A DNA stretch of 40,243 nt from an uncultured Hungatella sp. (GTDB lineage: Bacteria; Bacillota; Clostridia; Lachnospirales; Lachnospiraceae): assembly GCA_947066955.1 (NCBI GenBank), contig CAMTAF010000022.1, positions 1 through 40,243 of the forward strand, given 5' to 3'. Both the position numbers and the translations under genes were made by a program. This document shows positions 23,949 through 32,203 of the stretch, in pieces. The stretch's first letter is position 1. Each line of letters starts with the position of its first letter. The notes beneath the pieces were generated by a model. It was not told where the DNA came from. It saw only the letters and a list, made by a program, of their open reading frames with translations, and did no database searches.

Positions 23949-25623
23949 GTATTTAAATGAAGGCTGTAAATTTATATGTGACTGTGGGATAGGAGCAAAT
24001 CTATTTAAAACTACATCAGGGATTCCATCAAGGGTGAATCTGCACAATAAATCGATTTTGACAAATGAAACCATACTTGTTCCAGAGATTGACATAGGTC
24101 TATTTTGCATGAAACAGCCTAACCCGCAAGGAAATCCTCCGTATTTTCCATGTAAATTAAAAAGTTTAGGAGTTAATTGGAAGAAATGTTCTAAAAATAA
24201 ATGTGGCGGACGGAATTTATTGACAGAACAATCTAAAGCCATATGTAATGGATTTTTTGGTGAGCTGACAGTAAAACCTCCTGTTATTATAAAATGTGTT
24301 CAGGATATAAATGCGGTAAGAGTGCTTTCACCGGCAAGTAATCACCAGAAACAGAAAACAATGGAACAAAGGGGCAATAATGGTGAAGCAAGTCAAAAGG
24401 CTCAGGAAAAAAAGCGGACGATTGAAGATACTTCAGACAAAACAGAGATTGCTAACAGCATAATAATGAAGTGTCCATACTCGCCAGAAAAAGAAAAGTG
24501 CAGGACTTGTGGATATCTTCTCGCTAAAACAGATCGTGTGGAATCCGCTCTTATAGAGGGAAGCTCCAAAACCCCCTCTATGATTCTGCGGGAAAATTAT
24601 GAGAAGAATTATGGACAGGTAAAATCCAGACGAAAGTATCTGAAAAATTTTGAAAACTATATGGCAGAATTGACTTTGTTTGATCGTAATAGAGCTGGAA
24701 ATCAAGCCCATCATATCATTTCCGCGAAAGATGTGTTGATGAAGCCACAGGTTGAATTCGTATTAAAATTAGTAAATTATTATGGTTGGGATGTGAATAA
24801 TGCATTCAATTGTATTTTATTAGCAGGAAATAAAGAACAAGGAGATTTTAAGGGACGTGTAGAAGACAAAAAGACAGAGGAAAAGTATCAAATAATGAAT
24901 ACTGTCAAAAGACAATGGCATGGGGGCGGACATGAATTCTCTGTCCATAACAGTGAAGAGTTTGAGGGGGATTACGCAACGCTGGTAACTGACAAACTGA
25001 TGGAAGTTATGAATGGTTTGTCCAGTTCCTTCTGCCGCCGAATCGGAGAGGAAAACAAATATTATGAGAAGGGACGAACAGAATTCATTAATAGAATGAA
25101 TGTATTCATTGATTATATTTGCGATAAATTGGCGGATTTTGAGAAAAATCCTCGAAATAGCCATCCATTTTATGTTTCCGCAGATGCGTTCCAGTATTCT
25201 TATGGTATTCCGGAAAACTGGAAATTTTTAGTTGTAAGATATGGAAAAATCAGACGAGAGCTCAAAGTATATAAGTATATAGCGATGAGGAAAGAAGATG
25301 ATACCAGAATATTAAAATTTGATTTTAGAGGGGAAAAGAATTTTTTGTTGGATGAGTATGATCAAAAGAAGAAAGCCGAAAGATCCCTGGTAATGTTTTG
25401 TGAACAAATTGATACAATGATTTTGGACAAAAATGGGTATGATGTACAGTTCCCGTTTTCTGTCACAAATATCTATGAAGTTTCTATTAAAGAACTGGAA
25501 GTAAAGGATTATCTGGTTATGAATGCGAATGCAATAGGAGTTTTTCTAAGCAAAATTGAGAAGTGCAACCAGAAAAATTGTATGCGCAGGCGCTTATTAG
25601 AATTGAATGGCGACGGGGGATAA
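23938..25623 (+). CDS. PAAR-like (DUF4280) polymorphic toxin with AHH nuclease domain
   Basis: 561 residues. Residues ~1-125, Cys-rich and opening 'EGCKFICDCG', match the DUF4280 PAAR-like fold that caps VgrG spikes and carries toxins. A Lys/Gln/Asn-rich linker follows, with CPYSPEKEKCRTCGY near residue 180-200. Residues ~245-335 contain A257-H258-H259, a 'GWDVNNAFNCILL' segment and HGGGH (H328, H332), the arrangement of AHH-type HNH-fold nucleases. A ~225-residue C-terminal extension is unassigned. It is predicted to be a DNase/RNase effector delivered by the spike. ATG 23938 is used (GTG 23914 lies deeper in the J gene); 11-bp overlap with the J-domain gene. The immunity gene follows. Confidence 0.72.
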   Translation: MGDKYLNEGCKFICDCGIGANLFKTTSGIPSRVNLHNKSILTNETILVPEIDIGLFCMKQPNPQGNPPYFPCKLKSLGVNWKKCSKNKCGGRNLLTEQSKAICNGFFGELTVKPPVIIKCVQDINAVRVLSPASNHQKQKTMEQRGNNGEASQKAQEKKRTIEDTSDKTEIANSIIMKCPYSPEKEKCRTCGYLLAKTDRVESALIEGSSKTPSMILRENYEKNYGQVKSRRKYLKNFENYMAELTLFDRNRAGNQAHHIISAKDVLMKPQVEFVLKLVNYYGWDVNNAFNCILLAGNKEQGDFKGRVEDKKTEEKYQIMNTVKRQWHGGGHEFSVHNSEEFEGDYATLVTDKLMEVMNGLSSSFCRRIGEENKYYEKGRTEFINRMNVFIDYICDKLADFEKNPRNSHPFYVSADAFQYSYGIPENWKFLVVRYGKIRRELKVYKYIAMRKEDDTRILKFDFRGEKNFLLDEYDQKKKAERSLVMFCEQIDTMILDKNGYDVQFPFSVTNIYEVSIKELEVKDYLVMNANAIGVFLSKIEKCNQKNCMRRRLLELNGDGG

Positions 25624-25627
25624 GGAT

Positions 25628-26158
25628 ATGGCAAGATATTTCATTATGAAACCGATAATTTCTGACAACTTTATCAGGATATCAGCACCTAAAGAACTGC
25701 AAAAAGGCTGTATGAACTCTGAATTTCAATATCTTGATCATAAGCCTATGGAAATAATCGTTTCTCTTGATTATGGAACAGATTTCCCTGATTACATAAT
25801 AGGGGATGGTTACGCGCCTTTTATTTCTGACAAACTGCGGAGACTGTTTGAAAAGGAAGGAATTTGCAACTTGTTCTATAAAAAAACCAGCTTGATTATG
25901 GAAGATTTTGATATAGAGGAATTATACTGGTTTGCTCTTCCTCCTCGGATAAACTGTCTTGATCCAGAATATATTGATCCGGATATGGGTATAGCCACGG
26001 AAATCCATATATTGGATGAGAACGTAGGAAATTATCAGATATTTAAACTGGCAGGGGTTGGGAATCATGATGTAATCGTCACAAGCTATTTAAAGAATAT
26101 GATCCAGGAGGAGATAGAAGCGCGAAAGATGAAAGGAATACGATTTAAACCATTGTAA
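25628..26158 (+). CDS. Imm11-like immunity protein
   Basis: 176 residues from ATG 25628, chosen because GGGGG lies eight bases upstream; an ATG at 25607 inside the toxin gene lacks this. The sequence starts MARYFIMKP and has an alpha/beta composition with acidic surface and short conserved-looking stretches (DFPDYIIGDGYAPFISDKL, FKLAGVGNHDVIV) that resemble the Imm11 (MXAN_0049) family. Immunity proteins bind and neutralise their cognate toxin in the producer. The position four bases after the nuclease toxin strongly supports this pairing; family assignment is by eye. Confidence 0.6.
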   Translation: MARYFIMKPIISDNFIRISAPKELQKGCMNSEFQYLDHKPMEIIVSLDYGTDFPDYIIGDGYAPFISDKLRRLFEKEGICNLFYKKTSLIMEDFDIEELYWFALPPRINCLDPEYIDPDMGIATEIHILDENVGNYQIFKLAGVGNHDVIVTSYLKNMIQEEIEARKMKGIRFKPL

Positions 26159-26175
26159 AGGAGAGAAGACCGCAG

Positions 26176-28383
26176 ATGAGCGATATCAAAAATTATATGA
26201 GAGATATCAAGCAGACGAGCAAAACAATTCTATTTGAACGGTTTGTCAGAGAAGATCAGGAAGGAGAAACGCCTGATGATTTGTGCATGATTTTAAACGG
26301 TCAAGATTATGTAAAAAGTGACAAGTGTTTTAAGGACGTTGAAACGAAACTGGGAGTGAGAAGTTTTGAGGAGTTTGTAGAAAAATTTATCCCCTTCATC
26401 TATGAACAAGTGTGGACAGATCCGAATACCGGAGAACTCAGGGTTTCCTATACAACAGAAAAACCAAACGGATGGGATGAAGAGAAGAATCCCATAGCCT
26501 TAAACACTCAGGCTTTTTATACAATGATTGAGAGGCTGTACATTAACAGAAAGAACAGTGGACGTGCCAATATAGAATTTGATTTTGATGATATCTCCAG
26601 ATTGTTATGTCCAAAAGAAAGGCAGGAAGGATATAAAAGACTGAGAAGACAGTTATCATACTATACAAAAGAATATTATCGTCTCGAAGAATTGACACCA
26701 GGAATAGATACTGAGGAAAAAGACAAGTGTATCGATATGATTGAAGATTCAAGGATCGCGTTCACCTCTTTATATCAGGCGGGTGTGTCGGAGGTACTGT
26801 CACTGCAGTTGGCGGATGCGCAGTCGTTTCTTTTGGAAATGAAACAGGAAGCATCAGGATTTGAAGGAGAATCAAGTAATTTTGTAAAAGCACTTCCCGT
26901 ATTTGATAACGATGGCAATCTTAAAGTTGTTCCAATAAAACAGGAAGAAAATATAGCGGACAGGATTGAGATGAAGGAGGATCCTGAGGTTCTTCTATTA
27001 GAAACATTAAAGGAGGATTTTGAAGAAACAGCACCTGAATTGGCCAAGTCTAAAGAAATAACAGATCTTGTATTATCCACAGTTTCCAGTATTCATACAA
27101 GAAGAAATATGACATCGGAAGAGGCAAAAAAACGAGTAGAAGAAAGCCAGGAGTTGTATAAAAAGTGGAATGAGGCATTGGCAGAGACCATTGCTCCTCT
27201 GATAGAAAAATTCTTAGGAGTCAGAGCTTTCTTTGAAAACGCGGGAGAAGGCCAGCTGGAAAGTCTTTTGATTGTAGCTAACTGTGATGCGGCAGAATTG
27301 ATGAAAGAATGCAAATCAAGGCTGGAAGAGTTTTTGGAGCATTTGAGCGCGTCACCGGAGGATAGAATATGGTTTGGGATTATTCCGGCGGTTGCTCTTG
27401 GGGATGAAAGGATTAAGACCGCGGCTTCGGGAAAAAGAACGCCCCTGGGAAGAAGTCTTGGAGAGATGCGGCAGAGAGAGGAAAAAAAGGTAGAGAATCT
27501 GGTCTCTTCTGGGAGCGCTGGCGAACTGCTGGCAGTTTGCGAGAAAGCGAAGATTATGTGCTTTTATAATTATAAAGCCAATGAGAATACATGTTTTGGC
27601 AATTTGAGCAAAGCCACATATGAGAAGATGCGGGATAAAATAACATTTCCAGACGGATCTTACGCGGTATGCTGCCTTCCCAATTTTACGGTTCTTCCAA
27701 AAGATAAAGCAAAGGTCTTAATAAATGAGGATCTTCAGAAAAACAAACTTGCGGAAGATCTGGTTGCGGTTGAACTGCCGGGAATCTATCTTGATGCCGC
27801 GTATGTAGCCTGCGGGATGGTTGTTGGTTCCCAAAGGCATGGAGTCCTTAAAGCAAAAGGATTTAGGGTTAATAGAAATCTGCCAGGTATAAGGGTCGAT
27901 TTTGAGGATAAAGAGGTATCTTATGGGTTTACCTCAAATATGTGTCGGGAGAGATTGCTGCCATGCCCTAAAGATTTAGAAAAAGGGATCATGGAGAATC
28001 GGTTCGGTTTTTACTTTTGCGATACAAAGATTACAGGCAAGGACGGAAATCCCATTACCTATTGCTATGTAAAGAATTCACGAACCATGAGATTAAAGGG
28101 AACAAAATATCGAAAATTAAACCATGTTCTCTTTGCAGATTTTATAGAGTTGTGTGTTAATGGAGGAAGCAGTGAGGTAAACGCGGATCAAGTTAAAAAC
28201 TTTATAGACGGAGATGTAAAATCCTGGGGACAGTTATTCCAGGAACAGGAGTCAGAGGAAGAGAAGGAGGTGAACAGGTTGCTTCGGGAAGATGAAAAAA
28301 TCAAGCTGTCCGGATTATCAGATATAGAAATCCAGTATGGTGAAGATAAAGACTATGTGAAAGTAAAAGTAGAAGAAAAGTAA
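26176..28383 (+). CDS. Large uncharacterised protein of the injection operon, possibly sheath-related
   Basis: 735 residues, no firm family. N-terminal ~230 residues are mixed alpha/beta; ~270-480 is helical and acidic; the last ~200 contain 'LPGIYLDAAYVACGMVVGSQ', 'LPGIRVDFEDKEVSYGF' and 'NSRTMRLKGTKYRKLNHVLFADFIELC'. The AAYVA-G-----SQ style helix followed by a beta-rich end is reminiscent of TssC/tail-sheath C-terminal halves. The position just before the tube and spike genes is where sheath genes lie in contractile systems. A fused or expanded sheath, a baseplate part, or an unrelated scaffold all remain possible. Ribosome-binding site AAAGGAG about 12 bases before the ATG. Confidence 0.7.
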   Translation: MSDIKNYMRDIKQTSKTILFERFVREDQEGETPDDLCMILNGQDYVKSDKCFKDVETKLGVRSFEEFVEKFIPFIYEQVWTDPNTGELRVSYTTEKPNGWDEEKNPIALNTQAFYTMIERLYINRKNSGRANIEFDFDDISRLLCPKERQEGYKRLRRQLSYYTKEYYRLEELTPGIDTEEKDKCIDMIEDSRIAFTSLYQAGVSEVLSLQLADAQSFLLEMKQEASGFEGESSNFVKALPVFDNDGNLKVVPIKQEENIADRIEMKEDPEVLLLETLKEDFEETAPELAKSKEITDLVLSTVSSIHTRRNMTSEEAKKRVEESQELYKKWNEALAETIAPLIEKFLGVRAFFENAGEGQLESLLIVANCDAAELMKECKSRLEEFLEHLSASPEDRIWFGIIPAVALGDERIKTAASGKRTPLGRSLGEMRQREEKKVENLVSSGSAGELLAVCEKAKIMCFYNYKANENTCFGNLSKATYEKMRDKITFPDGSYAVCCLPNFTVLPKDKAKVLINEDLQKNKLAEDLVAVELPGIYLDAAYVACGMVVGSQRHGVLKAKGFRVNRNLPGIRVDFEDKEVSYGFTSNMCRERLLPCPKDLEKGIMENRFGFYFCDTKITGKDGNPITYCYVKNSRTMRLKGTKYRKLNHVLFADFIELCVNGGSSEVNADQVKNFIDGDVKSWGQLFQEQESEEEKEVNRLLREDEKIKLSGLSDIEIQYGEDKDYVKVKVEEK

Positions 28384-28403
28384 AGTAAAGGAGAGTACAG
28401 GTT

Positions 28404-28832
28404 ATGGAAGACGCAACAGGATTTTCAGTAGAAATTATACAGGAGAATGGAAACACGATTTTTTTGGATGATAAAACTGTAAATACAGTAGAGTTTAAAA
28501 TTGATACTGTGGAGGAAGATGTAAAAGACAGATCAGAGAATGTGGTCAACAAAGTTGTAGTCATCGGAAACATCAAACCGGAAAGCAAAGATCAAACAAG
28601 AATGTTAGCTCTGTGGTCGCTGGACAAGAAAAGAGAAAAAGTATACAGAATGATGAAAATCACTCTGAAAACCGGGGGAGAGACCTTAAGGACGTATAAT
28701 ATGGACAGGGTATTCTGCATCGATTATACAGAACGTTTTAACGCGCGGGAAGGCGAGAAGGGACATACTTTTGAACTGGTGGCGGCTCAGCGAAAGGATA
28801 ATTTGGATGGAATCAAGATAGGGTCAGTTTAA
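28404..28832 (+). CDS. Hcp-like tube protein
   Basis: 142 residues, mostly beta with a single central helix region (ALWSLDKKREKVYRMMKITL) flanked by strands. Begins 'ATGFSVEIIQENGNTIFL' and ends in beta strands (FELVAAQRKDNLDGIKIG). The size and pattern agree with the Hcp/phage tail-tube fold seen in Bacillota injection-like loci. It is followed after 15 bp by the spike gene. It would form stacked hexameric rings inside a sheath or as a bare tube. No export signal. Assignment rests on fold pattern and context; ribosome-binding site AAAGGAG. Confidence 0.6.
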   Translation: MEDATGFSVEIIQENGNTIFLDDKTVNTVEFKIDTVEEDVKDRSENVVNKVVVIGNIKPESKDQTRMLALWSLDKKREKVYRMMKITLKTGGETLRTYNMDRVFCIDYTERFNAREGEKGHTFELVAAQRKDNLDGIKIGSV

Positions 28833-28847
28833 GGAGAATAATTAATC

Positions 28848-30194
28848 ATGATGGTGACGGAGTTCAGGAATATAGACGGATTCAGGAAATTTAATCTGAG
28901 TAAGAAAAGAAATACTCATTCTGTCTGCGAATTTACTTGTAGAAAAGGGAAATACGCAATATCTGATAGTGTTTTTAAAAGGACAATAAAAGTTTACGAC
29001 TGTGAGGATACGGATACTCCATCTTCTGATACCCTTTTAATGTCAGGAAATTCGCGGGACATTAAGTGTATGGAGGGCTACAGTGAAGACCTGATCTCTG
29101 TCACCATTATGTCAAAATCTGTAAAGCTGGAAAGGGAGACTCACACAAGGATTTTCCAGAACGCTGGAAAAACATATAGAGATATATTAAATTACCTACG
29201 GGGTGAAGAAGATTTTGAAATTATATTTTTAGAGGAAGGACTGGGAAGAGATGCGGTAGAACAGCCAGTGGTCCAGATAAATGAGACAGATATGGAATTT
29301 ATCTGCCGTATAGCGCTGATGATGGGTTCTTCTGTGTGGGTAGATGATAAAAGTGACGATGTATGCCAGATTCGGATAGGAGATAAAAGAGGAAATTCAG
29401 CGATAGAGATTGACGCGGAAGAACTGATTGTATTGGAGAAAGAGTTTTGTCCAGACCGGGAAAGAATTCGAATCCAAATCAGTAATATTGATGATAAGAC
29501 TAGAAACTTAGACATAGGAAAGCAGATAAGACTTGACGGAAGGGATTATATAATTGATGAGTTAAATATTCGCGGACAGGATCAGGTATATAGATACGAA
29601 TATCTGGCAAGCCGCAGTCGGGGAGATACAGGGACTTACGCAAAAAAAACCGAGAATATGATTCCAGTATATCATTTTGTTGGGAAAGTGATCGGCAATA
29701 AAGATCCAGAGAACAGGGGGAGAGTTCAAGTAGATTTTAATTCCGGGGATATTCAGGATATTTCAGACAATAACAATATATGGATTGACATGGAAACCAT
29801 ATACGATGGAGATAAGGGCGGAGTTGTATTCATTCCGGATATAGGAGATTTTGTGGATGTCTTGTGGGATGGAAAGGAATTCGTTATTACAGGAGTAAGG
29901 CGGATGGAGGACATTGGCGAGGAACATAGGAATATTGATGAAAAATCGATCATTGATCGGTCAGGCAGAAAAATTTATTTCGCTGGTGACGGACTGAGGA
30001 TGGAATCAAAGGACAGTGTTGTTATGATCAATGATGATAAAGTGGAAATAAGAAACCGAGATCTATGTATCGTAGCGGAAAATGGAACGGTTCATATGGA
30101 TATTAACAAAAACTTGGAATGTAATGTAGAGAAGAAAATCATTCTGGAAGGAAACGCAATTATCATTACAGGAAAAAATGTAAACATTAATTGA
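28848..30194 (+). CDS. VgrG/gp27-gp5-like spike protein
   Basis: 448 residues. Residues ~1-265 fit the gp27-like hub ('RETHTRIFQNAGKTYRDILNYL', 'ETDMEFICRIALMMGSSVWVDD'). Residues ~274-350 form the gp5 OB-fold ('HFVGKVIGNKDPENRGRVQVDF', 'GGVVFIPDIGDFVDVLWDG'). Residues ~365-448 are short repeating strands (IYFAGDGLRMESKDSVVMI ... NVEKKIILEGNAIIITGK) typical of the trimeric beta-prism needle. This is the clearest injection-machine component here, and its blunt end would take the PAAR-like toxin as tip. Ribosome-binding site AAGGAG before ATG 28848/28851. The next gene starts at or just beyond its stop. Confidence 0.85.
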   Translation: MMVTEFRNIDGFRKFNLSKKRNTHSVCEFTCRKGKYAISDSVFKRTIKVYDCEDTDTPSSDTLLMSGNSRDIKCMEGYSEDLISVTIMSKSVKLERETHTRIFQNAGKTYRDILNYLRGEEDFEIIFLEEGLGRDAVEQPVVQINETDMEFICRIALMMGSSVWVDDKSDDVCQIRIGDKRGNSAIEIDAEELIVLEKEFCPDRERIRIQISNIDDKTRNLDIGKQIRLDGRDYIIDELNIRGQDQVYRYEYLASRSRGDTGTYAKKTENMIPVYHFVGKVIGNKDPENRGRVQVDFNSGDIQDISDNNNIWIDMETIYDGDKGGVVFIPDIGDFVDVLWDGKEFVITGVRRMEDIGEEHRNIDEKSIIDRSGRKIYFAGDGLRMESKDSVVMINDDKVEIRNRDLCIVAENGTVHMDINKNLECNVEKKIILEGNAIIITGKNVNIN

Positions 30195-30205
30195 TGGGGA
30201 TGGCA

Positions 30206-31528
30206 ATGAAATTTACAGAATTCAGTGAATTGAAGGAGAAATTAAAAAACAGCAGTTGTGAGAATTTGGATTTTTTATTGGGAATGATAGATTGTGTCCA
30301 AAATTATACAGAAGGACAGATTGAACAGATAAAAAACAGGATTGAGCAGACGCTTTACGCGCCAGAAAAATCTTTTGGAATAGTAATAACGGCGCTGGCT
30401 GATGAGGAATATAGAGAAGGATTAAGGCATGCTGGTTTTTATGGAATAGATGACACGCTTTTCTACCTCTCAAAATCAAAAATTGAATCAGCAATGAACA
30501 GTGAGTTAATTAAGAACATAATTGCTGCTAAAAAAGAGAAGAAAAAAAGCAGTGTGCTGGGATATACGTTTCTGAAATGTGATTATAAAAGATTCCGAAA
30601 AATGACAGAACAGTATGATATGTACAAAGGCTGTATCAGATATAGAGACGGAAAAGAGATGGAGATTTCTTACAGATTGATCTTTTCTGATAAATTGATC
30701 CGGAAAGAAAAAATATTAAGATATTGTGGGGAATTATATGGCATTACAGCGCCTATTATCTTTTTGCCCTTGGCGCGGAGACTGGTTGAGATACGGATCA
30801 ATGTTGAGAATATTGAAGATTACAAGGAAGATATTGAGAGCGTGGATTTGAAATTAGAAGAAAATACTTTGAATGAAGTCGCGTTTCTAAATAAATTCGC
30901 CGCATGGAATATCAGGATACAGAGCCAGGATCTGGATATCAGCAGAACCAGAGGGAATCCTTTGGGAAAAGAAAGACATTATAGTTATGTTTTTGATGGG
31001 TGCGACAGAAATCAATATATTATACCGCTGGTAAAACAGAGTTTTCTTTTTGATCTTCCACATCGTGACCGAGATAAAATTGAGTTTAAATATTTAGAAA
31101 ATTATACGGATGGATTCGCTAAAATTACCATTAACAGTATTTTAAAAGAGCCGGAAACACCGTATCTTTTTTCCAATGCGCATAAAGCGAATGACAGTAA
31201 TGGAAGAGCTGTGGAACAGTTGATAAAAGAAAGGCTGCGGAGTGAGGCGGATATATTGACAGCAATCAAGCAACATGGAAAGCAGCTTGGATTAGAATTG
31301 GAGAAGATATCAGCAGCTAGGCTGCCTGACTATAAAGAATATGAAAAATATAGAAATGAGCTTTCCTATACCACTGTTGACAAACTTTGGCTAAAAACAA
31401 CAAGGACAGTTTATCTCTATTTCGCAAACAAGGAAAACAGTATTTTCGCAGATGATTACCTCAATTATCTTTGCGATTATTTTACAGTCATGTATCCGGA
31501 TATTACGTGGAGAGGAGGATACCGTTGA
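30206..31528 (+). CDS. Uncharacterised injection-operon protein 1
   Basis: 440 residues; no family recognised. N-terminal 60 residues helical, a Lys-rich helix near residue 110 (IAAKKEKKKSSV), then alternating strands and helices with 'YGITAPIIFLPLARRLVEIRI' and a C-terminal helical part ending 'YPDITWRGGYR'. Placed between the spike and Hsp70 genes, it could be a baseplate/adaptor part. ATG 30206 has GGGG 6-9 bases upstream; ATG 30194 overlapping the spike stop (TGATG) is an alternative adding four residues. Its 3' end contains the ribosome-binding site of the next gene and overlaps its start. Confidence 0.75.
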   Translation: MKFTEFSELKEKLKNSSCENLDFLLGMIDCVQNYTEGQIEQIKNRIEQTLYAPEKSFGIVITALADEEYREGLRHAGFYGIDDTLFYLSKSKIESAMNSELIKNIIAAKKEKKKSSVLGYTFLKCDYKRFRKMTEQYDMYKGCIRYRDGKEMEISYRLIFSDKLIRKEKILRYCGELYGITAPIIFLPLARRLVEIRINVENIEDYKEDIESVDLKLEENTLNEVAFLNKFAAWNIRIQSQDLDISRTRGNPLGKERHYSYVFDGCDRNQYIIPLVKQSFLFDLPHRDRDKIEFKYLENYTDGFAKITINSILKEPETPYLFSNAHKANDSNGRAVEQLIKERLRSEADILTAIKQHGKQLGLELEKISAARLPDYKEYEKYRNELSYTTVDKLWLKTTRTVYLYFANKENSIFADDYLNYLCDYFTVMYPDITWRGGYR

Positions 31529-32184
31529 CTTATATATTTGATAATTATTCTGTAGATAATGCATATCGTCTGGCATTGAATAATTTTTCACCTTATGCGG
31601 AATGTCTGAATACTCAGGGTTTGGAGAGAGAAGTAAATGGGTTGTTCCGCTTTAGTGATATTTTTAAAGAGTTGGCAGGTTATTTGGAGGGAGGAAAGGA
31701 TAGAAGTGAGGAAATTTCGCTTTTGTTTCATATTCTTGCCAACTATGATCTTTTGTCTGGAATGACGGGGATGGATATCCACATGATCTTGTGGGAAGAA
31801 ATGATTCAAGGGGGATACTGTGGTGATCGGAATAAGGACTTATATGAGAAGTTAAGCAATCATCAAAAATATATCATTTTAAAATATTTTGAACATAGGA
31901 GACAGAGCAATATCAGAAGAAGCTATGCTTATGAGGCAGGCAGAGAATTGCTGGATGCTATGTTTTACTATTCATGCGCAAAAGAATGTTTATTGATTTT
32001 CATTCCTTTCGCAAAGAAAGAAAAAAGTGCAGAGGACAGTGAATGTACATATGGGGAATTATATGAGTTATGGAGAAGTATGTTTTTGGATTACTGGGTG
32101 AAGGATAAAGCAGTGTGGGAAAAGCATTTTGGAGTTATAGGGTTTGAGAGCTTAATGACGATTGGTGAACTGCAGCTTATCTAA
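31525..32184 (+). CDS. Uncharacterised injection-operon protein 2
   Basis: 219 residues, largely helical, aromatic-rich (LTYIFDNYSVDNAYRLAL, EYFEH-like helices, FLDYWVKDKAVWEKHFG). No family recognised. Start is TTG 31525, with GAGGAGG at 31512-31518 and a TTGA stop-start overlap with the preceding gene; the in-frame ATG at 31471 lies inside that gene without a ribosome-binding site. The tight coupling implies it is made in proportion with the preceding protein, perhaps as a complex. The Hsp70 gene follows after 19 bp. Confidence 0.75.
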   Translation: MTYIFDNYSVDNAYRLALNNFSPYAECLNTQGLEREVNGLFRFSDIFKELAGYLEGGKDRSEEISLLFHILANYDLLSGMTGMDIHMILWEEMIQGGYCGDRNKDLYEKLSNHQKYIILKYFEHRRQSNIRRSYAYEAGRELLDAMFYYSCAKECLLIFIPFAKKEKSAEDSECTYGELYELWRSMFLDYWVKDKAVWEKHFGVIGFESLMTIGELQLI

Positions 32185-32203
32185 ATTATGGGGAGGACAT
32201 GAT

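Noticed and set aside
28404-30194. Ordinary prophage tail module
   Set aside because: There are no capsid, terminase, portal, tape-measure, holin or lysin genes in the 17 kb seen; instead toxin/immunity and Hsp70 genes surround tube and spike. The unseen sequence beyond 40243 could still change this view.
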